A stretch of DNA of 15,534 nt, taken from contig JASFPJ010000042.1 of NCBI GenBank assembly GCA_050116035.1, positions 1-15,534 of the forward strand, in the 5' to 3' direction. The notes under the pieces are model-generated. The model saw only the letters and a program-made list of their open reading frames with translations. It was not told where the DNA came from and did not search any database. This document shows, in pieces, positions 1 to 7,613 of this stretch. Source of the DNA: SOIA01 sp050116035. Its GTDB lineage: Bacteria; Acidobacteriota; Aminicenantia; Aminicenantales; Aminicenantaceae. A program made the position numbers and the translations under genes. The stretch's first letter is position 1. Every line of letters begins with the position of its first letter.

Positions 1-1
1 C

Positions 2-1186
2 GGAAAAAGAATTTACCTTGAAGCCGCTTCAGGCGCGCTCAGACCAAAATCAGTCATCGAAGCGATGGCAAAAGAGACATGCCTGCCTGATCAGCAAGGA
101 AGAGCAAATCCTGGATCTGCTCACTCAGTTGAGGTGACTGCAAAGGGGATTGAAGACCTGATGATCTTTTTCGGAGCGAAGTCGGGGCAAACCATACCAG
201 GCTGGAGCAGCAGCCACGTGATATATCGCATCACAAACGCGGTTCTCTCCTCCGTTCCCGGAACAAACGTTGTCACAACCGGACTGGACCACGCTTCAGT
301 CCGAAGTGCAGTCACGCAGTTTGCCGAGATGTACGGGAAAGAAGAGCGTATCGCCGAACCCAATCGAGAAACAGGCTCTGTCTCGCTGGAGACAATTTAC
401 GAAAAAATTGACAGGGATACTTGTTTTCTCGCTGTCATACACACATCTAACGTTACCGGAGAAATACATGACGTCAAAGCAATAGTCGAAGAGGCAAGGA
501 AGATAAAGCCTGATTTGTATATCATGGTCGATGGCGTCCAATACTCGCCATCTGATTTGATCGATGTGGAAGAGATTGGAGCCGATGCCTATGTCATCGC
601 ACCTTACAAGAACTATGGCGTTAAGGGATGTGGATATGCTCACGTTTCAGATAGATTGGCAAAGCTTCCGCATTGGAAATATGTATTTAAGCCTGAAACG
701 AGTTGGGACCTGGGCGGTGTAGAGCATCAATCTTATGCAGCATGGTCAGCTGTTGTCGACTATTTGTGCTGGCTGGGTGGCCAATTCACAGATTCTGCTG
801 ATCGGCGCGCACAGGTTGTGGCTGCTATGAAGAGTATAAAAGCACATTCGACAGGCCTTCTGTCGACACTAATCCATGGCACAGATAAGATTGCCGGCTT
901 CAAGGATATGAACCATGTGACTGTCTATGGGATGGGAGAGGATCTATCCAGTCGCGCGTGTCTTGTGGGGTTTAACCTGGAAGGGATTGAATCAGCTAAA
1001 GGATGCGAACTTTACAAGGAAAAGCAGCTCAGACTCCATGCCCCTGGGCAAGATCCGTTTTTTGCAGCTATGTTGAAACAGCTGGGCATATCAAGCTTTA
1101 TCAGATTATCAGCCTGCCATTATAATACGCCGGAGGAGATAGAGTTTTTTCTCAAGGCTACAGCGAGTTTCGCGTTGAAATCATAA
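2..1186 (+). CDS. Class-V aminotransferase-fold PLP enzyme (cysteine desulfurase-like), 5' end cut by window
   Basis: The reading frame is open from base 2, so the start lies outside the window; the first ATG, at 65, is internal. Residues before it (IYLEAASGALRPKSVIEAM) match the usual 'YLDNAATT' opening of the NifS/CsdA fold. Other fold-type I landmarks are the Asp-Gly-Val-Gln that would hold the pyridine nitrogen (about 527-538) and the PLP lysine in APYKNYGVKG (Lys codon 608-610). The C-terminal RLSACHYNTPEEIEFF matches the usual end of class-V enzymes. I do not see the RTGxHCA cysteine loop that SufS-type desulfurases use to carry persulfide, so real desulfurase activity is doubtful. It looks closest to the VC1184-type 'cysteine desulfurase-like' subfamily, whose substrate I cannot name. 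A kynureninase-like or C-S lyase (EgtE-like) role is possible but unsupported. An 84-bp gap separates it from the next gene. Confidence 0.85.
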   Translation, partial: GKRIYLEAASGALRPKSVIEAMAKETCLPDQQGRANPGSAHSVEVTAKGIEDLMIFFGAKSGQTIPGWSSSHVIYRITNAVLSSVPGTNVVTTGLDHASVRSAVTQFAEMYGKEERIAEPNRETGSVSLETIYEKIDRDTCFLAVIHTSNVTGEIHDVKAIVEEARKIKPDLYIMVDGVQYSPSDLIDVEEIGADAYVIAPYKNYGVKGCGYAHVSDRLAKLPHWKYVFKPETSWDLGGVEHQSYAAWSAVVDYLCWLGGQFTDSADRRAQVVAAMKSIKAHSTGLLSTLIHGTDKIAGFKDMNHVTVYGMGEDLSSRACLVGFNLEGIESAKGCELYKEKQLRLHAPGQDPFFAAMLKQLGISSFIRLSACHYNTPEEIEFFLKATASFALKS

Positions 1187-1213
1187 AATAAGGAAAGACG
1201 TAAAGCCAGATTG

Positions 1214-1245
1214 ATTTGATAAGACCTGAATTCCATTTTTAGAAT
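1214..1245 (+). promoter_or_regulatory. Weak candidate sigma70-type promoter for the hydrolase
   Basis: A TTGATA-like -35 (1215-1220) lies 19 bp from a TAGAAT-like -10 (1240-1245) in the AT-rich gap before the hydrolase. The spacing is long and the match imperfect, so this is only a candidate. The following gene has a strong AAGGAGGAGG ribosome-binding site at 1261-1270. Confidence 0.25.
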
Positions 1246-1270
1246 AATTTGACTCATAAAAAGGAGGAGG

Positions 1271-2815
1271 ATGATGTTTCGCAGGGGAATTCTCATTTTC
1301 GCAATTCTTTTTATAATAGCAGGAAATGTATACGCTCAGAGTCCCGAGCCGGGGACGCTTTTCCTGTATCCTGAGCGCATCGTGTTGAAGGATGGCGGCT
1401 TTTTCAACGCCGAACGGGGGATGATGTTTGTCCCTGTCAATCGGTCTGAAAAAAACAGCGCGGTGATTGCGGTTGAGGTGTACCGTTTCAAAAGGTCTGA
1501 GAAAGCCAATCCCGAGACACCACCCATTTTTTATCTGTTCGGTGGACCGAGTTTTGGAGGTTTGGAAAGATCCCTCGAGAGGCTCGGCGCATTTGAGGAG
1601 CAGTGGCTTCCTTTTTTGGACGTTTCCGATGTTGTTGTGGTGAGTCAGCGCGGGATCGGGCCCTCAAAGCCTACGACAATTATCGAAACGACCACGGAGC
1701 CTCTGCCTCCGGATCAACCATACGATGATGTAAAAGCGGTTGCAGAATTTCAGCAGGTCCTTGTGAGGGAAAAAGCGGTATGGGAAGAACTGGGTCTCGA
1801 TTTGAGCGGTTTTACTGTCATCGAAGCGGCAGCGGATGTCAATGATGTCCGAAAAGCGTTGGGATATAAAAAAGTCATCATATGGGGCGGTAGCTTTGGG
1901 TCGCACTGGGGTATGACTATCATGCGTTACTATCCGGAAATTGTTGAACGTGCGATTCTGCGCGGCATGGAAGGTCCCGACCACACCTATGATCATCCCG
2001 GTCATCTCTGGAATGTCTATAAAAGGGTAGCTGCCGTAGCGGAAAATGCGCCGGAGTTGAAAGGTTTGATCCCTGAAGGCGGACTGATCGAAGCGATTAA
2101 AACTGTTGTTAAACGCGTCGAAGAGAAACCTTTTAAAGTGACGGTTACCAATCTAAAGACCAACGAGTCTCAGGATGTCTTGTTTGATGAAGATTCCATT
2201 AAAAGATTTGCGAGAGGTTACTCCCGCGGTTTGCTCGCATGGCCAGCCGATGTGATCACCCTTTATAACGGCGATTTCAAGAAGGCGGCTGAAAGTGCGG
2301 TTCGCAGTTATCAAAATAGAGGAAGGAGTTTCAGGACTGCAAGTTATTGGATGCTCGACTGCGGCTCCGGTATCACGAAGGAACGTCTGGAGGAATACAA
2401 AGCCGATCCGGCTGTAAAGATTATCGGTCTGGGTAGTTGGGGTTACTTAGCCGGTTGTCCGGTCTGGGAAAGCAACCTGGGCGATGAATTCCGTCAAAAC
2501 TTCGAAACCAATATCCCGGCCGTCATCGTCCATGGAACCTGGGATACATCTACGCCCTATGAGAATGCACTCGAACTGGTTCCTTATTTCAAAGAAAGCA
2601 AGTTTATTTCTGTGATTGGAGGACCCCATGGAGCCCTCAGAGCAGCCATGAGAGCCTCAGCGCAATTTCGTAAAGGGATCATGCACTTTGTCGCGACTGG
2701 GGATATGTCCGACCTTCCTGATAAGGTGGAAATGCCACCCGTGAAATGGGTTGTTCCAGAATTTACGAAGAAGACAGAAAACCTGATCTGCCCCTCGACT
2801 TTGTTACAACTGTAA
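1271..2815 (+). CDS. Exported alpha/beta-hydrolase, S33 / TAP-like peptidase family
   Basis: This is a serine hydrolase of the proline iminopeptidase / tripeptidyl aminopeptidase type. Residues 1-23 form a Sec signal peptide: MMFRRG, a hydrophobic core and a VYA-Q cleavage site. The oxyanion-loop region (FYLFGGPSFGG) and the VVVSQRGIG motif follow. The nucleophile elbow GGSFG places Ser208, Asp425 lies in HGTWDTSTP, and His453 in GGPHG, giving a complete catalytic triad; the last two lie in the TAP-like C-terminal domain. Length (514 aa) is normal for the family. The start is supported by AAGGAGGAGG directly upstream; ATG at 1274 would give better spacing and loses one Met. Likely substrates are N-terminal peptides or esters in the periplasm or outside the cell, but nothing here tells which. 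It ends 16 bp before the marR-like frame and may share its transcript. Confidence 0.85.
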   Translation: MMFRRGILIFAILFIIAGNVYAQSPEPGTLFLYPERIVLKDGGFFNAERGMMFVPVNRSEKNSAVIAVEVYRFKRSEKANPETPPIFYLFGGPSFGGLERSLERLGAFEEQWLPFLDVSDVVVVSQRGIGPSKPTTIIETTTEPLPPDQPYDDVKAVAEFQQVLVREKAVWEELGLDLSGFTVIEAAADVNDVRKALGYKKVIIWGGSFGSHWGMTIMRYYPEIVERAILRGMEGPDHTYDHPGHLWNVYKRVAAVAENAPELKGLIPEGGLIEAIKTVVKRVEEKPFKVTVTNLKTNESQDVLFDEDSIKRFARGYSRGLLAWPADVITLYNGDFKKAAESAVRSYQNRGRSFRTASYWMLDCGSGITKERLEEYKADPAVKIIGLGSWGYLAGCPVWESNLGDEFRQNFETNIPAVIVHGTWDTSTPYENALELVPYFKESKFISVIGGPHGALRAAMRASAQFRKGIMHFVATGDMSDLPDKVEMPPVKWVVPEFTKKTENLICPSTLLQL

Positions 2816-2831
2816 AGTTAGAGCACCGAGC

Positions 2832-3218
2832 TTGATAGCCTCTGGAGCTGGAGGTCTTGTCCCTTCGCATGGAGACATACTGGTTCAGTTATTTGCAGAA
2901 AAAGAGATGAGAATGAAAGATTTAGCTGTGGGGATAAACAAAAAGAAGAATACGGTTACGACTCTCATCAACAAGCTTATCCGTTTCGGTTATGTCCAAA
3001 AATCCACAGATATGCATGATCACCGTGTAAGCTGGATATCTTTAACAGAGAAAGCAGAAAGTCTTAAAAAGGATTTTAAAGAAATATCTGATGAATTGCT
3101 CTCATTAACCTATTATGGATTTTCAGAGAAAGAGAAAAGAGAAGTTATGAATTATCTGGATCGGATCGCGGAAAATTTAGTGCGAGGCAAGGCTCAAAAA
3201 ACACAGGAGGAAACATGA
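2832..3218 (+). CDS. MarR-family transcriptional regulator, apparently short at the N-terminus
   Basis: The protein has the MarR winged helix-turn-helix: LVPSHGDILVQLF, then MKDLAVGINKKKNTVTTLINKL (recognition helix), then FGYVQKSTDMHDHRVSWISLTEKA (wing with the typical D-x-R), and a C-terminal dimerisation helix. It acts as a DNA-binding dimer, usually released by small phenolic, quinone or oxidant ligands. The best start is TTG at 2832; the only other in-frame starts lie well inside the DNA-binding domain (ATG 2907). An in-frame stop at 2784-2786 closes the frame upstream. Family members usually have about 30 more residues, the first dimerisation helix, before the LVPSHGDIL block. The gene is therefore either truncated or carries a frameshift near 2820. 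Its TGA overlaps the ATG of the oxidoreductase gene (ATGA, 3215-3218), pointing to translational coupling and a local role in this operon. Confidence 0.8.
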   Translation: MIASGAGGLVPSHGDILVQLFAEKEMRMKDLAVGINKKKNTVTTLINKLIRFGYVQKSTDMHDHRVSWISLTEKAESLKKDFKEISDELLSLTYYGFSEKEKREVMNYLDRIAENLVRGKAQKTQEET

Positions 3219-4105
3219 AAGCAGCTATAACAACAGCCAGCGGCCGATTGGGTCGTGCTATCGTTAAAGAAATGATAACAAAGATTGGGGAACACAATGT
3301 CATCGGTGTGGCAAGAAGTCCTGAGAAAGCCAAAGACCTGGGAATCGAGGTTCGGCGGGGGGATTATAACAATGAATCTGATTTTGTGCATGCCTTTCGA
3401 GGGGTTGAAGTTGCGCTGATAGTATCAGGGATGGATGCTCCGGATATCAGAATTCAACAGCACAGAAATGTCATTGAAGGGGCTAAGAAGTCAGGTGTTC
3501 GCAAAATAGTTTATACCAGTATCTATGGACGGGAAGGCAAAAGTATGTTCGATGCCATCATTAAATCAAATCGCCAGACTGAGAAAGACATTCAGGCAGG
3601 CGGACTGGAATGGGCCATCGGACGCAATGGGCTTTATATCGACGCCGATTTTGAAGCCATTCCAGACTATAAAAAGGAAGGAATAATCACCAATTGTGCG
3701 GCTGATGGGAAATGCGCCTATACATCCCGGGCAGAGCTAGCCAGGGCCTATGGGCATTTAATCATGGATGATTCGCTGAATGGACAAATCTACAATCTGT
3801 GTGGCGAAGCCATTACACAACAAGAGCTTACAGATGTGATTAACGCTGTTTTCAATCTTGAGCTGATTTACAAACCAATGAGCGTAGACGCGTATGTTCA
3901 AGACAGAGTAAAAACTCACGGTGATTTCCTGGGTCACATAGTCGCGGGCATTTATAAAGGCATCCGCGATGGCGCATTTGACATTCTTTCAGATTATGTG
4001 AAAGTATGCGGCAAGGAACACCAGAGTTTGACACAAATGGCGGAAGAATTTAAAGCCAATGGCAAGCCGGGAGTCAATAAATCATGCATGATCAACCGAA
4101 CATAA
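3215..4105 (+). CDS. QorB-like NAD(P)-dependent oxidoreductase (NmrA/SDR-type)
   Basis: This is an atypical short-chain dehydrogenase related to E. coli QorB (YtfG), an NADPH:quinone oxidoreductase of about 286 aa; this one has 296. The dinucleotide-binding glycine loop is at residues 7-13 (TASGRLGRAIV). Further family landmarks are VIGVARSPEKA, RRGDYNNESDF, the QQHRNVIEGAKKSGVRKIVYTS strand-helix block, and AIGRNGLYID, which matches the LLRNGWY block of QorB. The classical SDR Tyr-x3-Lys pair is not obvious, as in other NmrA/QorB proteins. The start overlaps the marR stop by 4 bp and is preceded by a strong ACAGGAGG site, so the start is secure. Its 3' end overlaps eanB by 22 bp. With a MarR gene immediately upstream it may act on quinones or other electrophiles, but its substrate and its link to ergothioneine are inference. 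Confidence 0.82.
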   Translation: MKAAITTASGRLGRAIVKEMITKIGEHNVIGVARSPEKAKDLGIEVRRGDYNNESDFVHAFRGVEVALIVSGMDAPDIRIQQHRNVIEGAKKSGVRKIVYTSIYGREGKSMFDAIIKSNRQTEKDIQAGGLEWAIGRNGLYIDADFEAIPDYKKEGIITNCAADGKCAYTSRAELARAYGHLIMDDSLNGQIYNLCGEAITQQELTDVINAVFNLELIYKPMSVDAYVQDRVKTHGDFLGHIVAGIYKGIRDGAFDILSDYVKVCGKEHQSLTQMAEEFKANGKPGVNKSCMINRT

Positions 4106-5370
4106 TTTCTGCGTCTGAACTGAGTGAACAGTTAAGAAACCCGGCTCTCAAATTGATTGATGTGCGCCCGGTAGATGCGTATAACGGCTGGAGGCTTCAC
4201 AATGAGGTGCGGGGCGGGCACATCAAAGGGGCGAGAAGTCTGCCGTTCAAATGGACGAACTATATTGATTGGATTGAGATCGTCCGGTCAAAAGATATTC
4301 AGCCCCAAGATTCTCTGGTTTTATATGGTTACGACAGTATCGAAACAGCGAAGGTTGCCAATCTGTTTATCCGATCCGGTTACGAAGATGTGAGGGTTTA
4401 CCATTCTTTTGTGGGTGAATGGGCCGCGAATGGAAGCTACCCTATGCAGAAGCTGGCCAACTATCGTCAACTTGTATCGGCGAAATGGCTCCATGGACTT
4501 ATCTTAACCGGGGTAGCGCCTGAATATAACAATGACAAATATGTACTGTGCCATGCCTTTTATCACAATAGGGAGGCCTACGAAGAGGGTCATATTCCGG
4601 GGGCTGTTGATTTAGACACAAACTCACTGGAATCCCCTGAAACATGGAATCGTCGTTCCCCGGAAGAAATCAAAAAAGCGCTGGAAGACCTGGGCATAAC
4701 CCAGGATACGACAGTCATTTTATATGGAAGGTTTTCTAATCCGGATGTCAATGATCCATTTCCCGGAAGCAGCGCAGGACATTTGGGAGCATTCCGCTGT
4801 GCCTTTATCATGATGTATGCCGGAGTAAAAGATGTCCGGATACTGAATGGCGGATTGCAAGCTTGGAAGGATGAAGGATTTGAGGTGAGCACAGAGGAAA
4901 CGGTGAAACGTCCTGTGGCCGAATTTGGAGTGGTTATTCCCGCGTGCCCAAAATTTGCAGTAGATATTCAAGAAGCCAAAGAAACACTCAAATCCGACAG
5001 CAAGAACCTCATAAGCGTTCGGAGTTGGAAAGAGTATATTGGTGAAGTCAGTGGTTATAACTACATCCAAAAAAAAGGACGAATTCCTGGGTCTGTGTTC
5101 GGGAATTGCGGGAGCGACGCCTACCACATGGAGAATTACCGTAATTTGGACCATACCACACGTGAATACCACGAGATTGAAAAAATGTGGGCAGAGGGAG
5201 GTATAACATATGAAAAGCACAATGCCTTTTATTGCGGAACGGGATGGCGGGGGAGCGAAGCGTTTTTTAACGCTTGGTTGTTGGGTTGGCCGCATGTTTC
5301 CGTGTTTGATGGAGGATGGTTTGAATGGAGTAATGATGATAATAATCCCTATGAAACAGGAATCCCATGA
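4084..5370 (+). CDS. eanB: Multi-rhodanese ergothioneine synthase (anaerobic, hercynine sulfurtransferase)
   Basis: The protein has at least three rhodanese-like modules, roughly residues 5-115, 130-275 and 290-428. Repeated CH2-like blocks (GGHIKGARSLPF, EGHIPGAVDLD, KGRIPGSVFGN) mark them. Only the last has a cysteine in its active-site loop: YCGTGWR with Cys384. The equivalent loops of the first two modules (LYGYDSIE, LYGRFSNP) have none. From memory, Chlorobium limicola EanB uses Cys412 (persulfide), Tyr411, Thr414 and Tyr353. Here Cys384, Tyr383, Thr386 and Tyr325 occur at one constant offset of -28, which is strong evidence for the EanB function: transfer of persulfide or polysulfide sulfur to the imidazole carbon of hercynine, in the cytoplasm and without O2. 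Length (428 aa) is close to the characterised enzyme. It overlaps the methyltransferase gene by ATGA (5367-5370), which encodes the enzyme making its substrate. A general thiosulfate sulfurtransferase is the alternative and is much less likely. Confidence 0.92.
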   Translation: MHDQPNIISASELSEQLRNPALKLIDVRPVDAYNGWRLHNEVRGGHIKGARSLPFKWTNYIDWIEIVRSKDIQPQDSLVLYGYDSIETAKVANLFIRSGYEDVRVYHSFVGEWAANGSYPMQKLANYRQLVSAKWLHGLILTGVAPEYNNDKYVLCHAFYHNREAYEEGHIPGAVDLDTNSLESPETWNRRSPEEIKKALEDLGITQDTTVILYGRFSNPDVNDPFPGSSAGHLGAFRCAFIMMYAGVKDVRILNGGLQAWKDEGFEVSTEETVKRPVAEFGVVIPACPKFAVDIQEAKETLKSDSKNLISVRSWKEYIGEVSGYNYIQKKGRIPGSVFGNCGSDAYHMENYRNLDHTTREYHEIEKMWAEGGITYEKHNAFYCGTGWRGSEAFFNAWLLGWPHVSVFDGGWFEWSNDDNNPYETGIP

Positions 5371-6347
5371 CGGCCGCAAGTATAACAATAAGCCGCTTTT
5401 CCCACACAGAGAGCAAGGATGAATCCATCAAGACCATACTTGACGGTCTGACATCCGATCACAAGAACATTTCGAGTCGGTATTTTTATGACGAGATTGG
5501 GTCAAAACTGTTTGAAGAGATTACATTTTTACCCGAGTATTATCTGACTCGGACCGAAAAGAATATACTGAAGCAGGCGTGTTTTCAGATCGCCGGAAAA
5601 CTGAAAGATGGTGACATCATAGAGCTCGGAAGCGGTGGCAGCTCAAAGATTTCACTTTTACTGGAGTCCATCCCCGAGGCGTATAGAGGATCGGTTCGGT
5701 ATATTCCTGTTGATGTCAACCAGGTGGCGATTGAAAATTCGGCCAAAATCCTCATAAATAAATTTCCTGGATTGAAAATTCACGGTGTTGTCGCTGATTT
5801 CGAAAAACAGCTCAACCGGATTCCTGGAGGTGCAAAGAAACTCATCTGCTTTTTTGGCAGTACAATCGGGAATCTCTCCAGAAAAGAGTCCCAGAAATTT
5901 ATGGCTGATTTGGGAAGAATCCTACAAACTGGTGGGATGCTGTTGCTCGGTGTTGATATGGTAAAAAGCAAAGATATGCTCGAAAAAGCATATAACGACA
6001 GCCAAAAAATCACTGAAAAATTCAATCGGAACATTTTAAATGTGATAAATAATCTTGTGGGCACAAATTTTGAGCCAGCTTTGTTTGATCACATCGCTTT
6101 TTACAATGAAGACCATTCCCGCATTGAAATGCATTTAAAAGCCATGGAATCCATGGAGATTTCAAGCCCCCATTTAAAAGACAAAATCATAATAAGAAAG
6201 GGAGAAACCATTCATACTGAAAATTCACACAAATTTACCTCTAAGCATATTGATGATCTGGCCCGAGCAGGTGGTCTGGAAATAAAAAAAATCTTCACTG
6301 ATAATAATAAATGGTTTTCGCTGATCCAGTTTTTTAAAAGCGCGTAA
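5367..6347 (+). CDS. eanA: L-histidine N-alpha-methyltransferase (hercynine synthase)
   Basis: This SAM-dependent enzyme trimethylates the alpha-amino group of histidine to hercynine, the first step of ergothioneine synthesis. It is an EgtD-type protein of normal length (326 aa). Visible blocks are RYFYDEIGSKLFEEI and PEYYLTRTE (residues 38-64), the SAM loop IIELGSGGSSK (84-94), FFGSTIGNLS (Asn169), Tyr209, Met255 and IHTENSHKF with Glu285 and Ser287. From memory, M. smegmatis EgtD binds histidine through Asn166, Tyr206, Met252, Glu282 and Ser284. All five are conserved here with a constant +3 offset, so histidine specificity is very likely retained. The ATG overlaps the eanB stop, and sufS starts 8 bp after its stop. 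No egtB (oxidative C-S bond forming) or egtA/egtC gene is present in the window, which supports the anaerobic EanAB route. The name egtD is equally valid. Confidence 0.94.
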   Translation: MTAASITISRFSHTESKDESIKTILDGLTSDHKNISSRYFYDEIGSKLFEEITFLPEYYLTRTEKNILKQACFQIAGKLKDGDIIELGSGGSSKISLLLESIPEAYRGSVRYIPVDVNQVAIENSAKILINKFPGLKIHGVVADFEKQLNRIPGGAKKLICFFGSTIGNLSRKESQKFMADLGRILQTGGMLLLGVDMVKSKDMLEKAYNDSQKITEKFNRNILNVINNLVGTNFEPALFDHIAFYNEDHSRIEMHLKAMESMEISSPHLKDKIIIRKGETIHTENSHKFTSKHIDDLARAGGLEIKKIFTDNNKWFSLIQFFKSA

Positions 6348-6355
6348 GGCACTCG

Positions 6356-7570
6356 ATGATTGACATAGATAGGATTCGCGCGGATTTTCCTATTCTGGGA
6401 AAAAAAATTCACGGGAAGCTCTTGGTGTACCTGGATAATGCCGCGACCACCCAAAAACCTAAAGTGGTGCTTGATAAGATCGCTGAGTTCTACACCAACA
6501 GCTACAGCAATATCCATCGCGGAGTGCATCACTTGAGCGAACAGGCAAGCCTCGCATACGAAAATGCCAGGAAAACGGTGAAGGAATTCATCAATGCCCG
6601 GAGTGTCTCTGAAATAGTCTTCACTTCCGGGACCACTGAAGCCATAAACCTTGTTGCCAATTCTTTTGGCAGTCGATTCATCAAGAAGGGGGATGAGATC
6701 ATCGTTTCCGAAATGGAACACCACTCCAACATCGTTCCCTGGCAAATTCTCTGCGAACACACGAAAGCACGGCTTAAAGTGGCTCCTTTTGATAATGACG
6801 GGATATTGATGATGGATAAACTCAAGAGGCTTGTCACAGAGAAAACAAAACTCATATCTATCGTTTATGTATCGAATGCACTGGGCGTTATCAACCCCAT
6901 TAAGGAAATAATCGAGCTGGCGCATTCCCAAGATATTCCCGTACTGATAGATGGTGCGCAGGCTGTGCAGCATATTCCTGTGGATGTTCAGGATCTAGAT
7001 TGTGATTTTTTTGCCTTCTCTGGGCATAAGATATATGCCGAAACAGGTATAGGCGTCCTCTACGGAAAAGAAAAATGGCTGGAAGAGATACCCCCCTATC
7101 AATCTGGGGGAGGGATGATTGATTCAGTGAGTTTTGAGAAAACAACCTATGCTGATCCACCTCTTAAATTTGAAGCGGGAACGGGCAATTATGTGGCTGC
7201 AGTAAGCTTGGGAACAGCGATTGAATATATTACTCAAATCGGCATGGAGGCAATCGCGAATTATGAAAAGGATGTGTCGAATTACGCCACAGAGAAGTTA
7301 AATGAGATTAACGGATTAAAAATGTATGGTCTTGCTCCCAACAAATGCGGGATTATGTCATTCAACCTTGAGAATATCCATCCCTATGATGCTGGTTTGA
7401 TATTGGACAAATTCGGCATCGCTATACGCACGGGGATGCATTGCGCCGAGCCTGTGATGCGACACTATGGGATAAGCGGGACCATTCGAGCCAGCCTCGT
7501 GTTTTATAATACAAAAGAAGAAATCGACAAATTATGCATCGGCCTGCAGAAGGCCCAAACGATGCTGTGA
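6356..7570 (+). CDS. sufS: Group II cysteine desulfurase SufS
   Basis: This PLP enzyme releases sulfur from L-cysteine as an enzyme-bound persulfide, giving alanine. The 404-aa protein has YLDNAATTQKP near the N-terminus, MEHHSNIVPWQ, the DGAQAVQH block, the PLP lysine Lys225 in SGHKIYAETGIG and the persulfide cysteine Cys363 in RTGMHCAEPVM. These correspond to Lys226 and Cys364 of E. coli SufS. The short cysteine loop and the SufE partner place it in group II. It starts 8 bp after the methyltransferase stop, with AAGG upstream, and is followed by sufE. No sufB, sufC, sufD or sufU is seen here, so the pair may be devoted to supplying sulfur for ergothioneine rather than, or as well as, Fe-S clusters; that part is inference from position. 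Confidence 0.95.
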   Translation: MIDIDRIRADFPILGKKIHGKLLVYLDNAATTQKPKVVLDKIAEFYTNSYSNIHRGVHHLSEQASLAYENARKTVKEFINARSVSEIVFTSGTTEAINLVANSFGSRFIKKGDEIIVSEMEHHSNIVPWQILCEHTKARLKVAPFDNDGILMMDKLKRLVTEKTKLISIVYVSNALGVINPIKEIIELAHSQDIPVLIDGAQAVQHIPVDVQDLDCDFFAFSGHKIYAETGIGVLYGKEKWLEEIPPYQSGGGMIDSVSFEKTTYADPPLKFEAGTGNYVAAVSLGTAIEYITQIGMEAIANYEKDVSNYATEKLNEINGLKMYGLAPNKCGIMSFNLENIHPYDAGLILDKFGIAIRTGMHCAEPVMRHYGISGTIRASLVFYNTKEEIDKLCIGLQKAQTML

Positions 7571-7613
7571 AAATTGGATTATCGTAGGGAAGAATGAGTC
7601 AAAGCAAGCGAAA

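Noticed and set aside
65..1186. ATG at 65 as the true start of the PLP enzyme
   Set aside because: In-frame codons 2-64 encode the conserved N-terminal motif of the fold, so the gene begins outside the window.
4720..5388. Long open frame on the - strand (222 codons)
   Set aside because: It lies opposite eanB, whose frame has complete family motifs; the antisense translation shows no recognisable domain and no ribosome-binding site.
6212..6973. Long open frame on the - strand (253 codons)
   Set aside because: It runs antisense across the end of eanA and the start of sufS, both certain genes; it is a codon-bias shadow.
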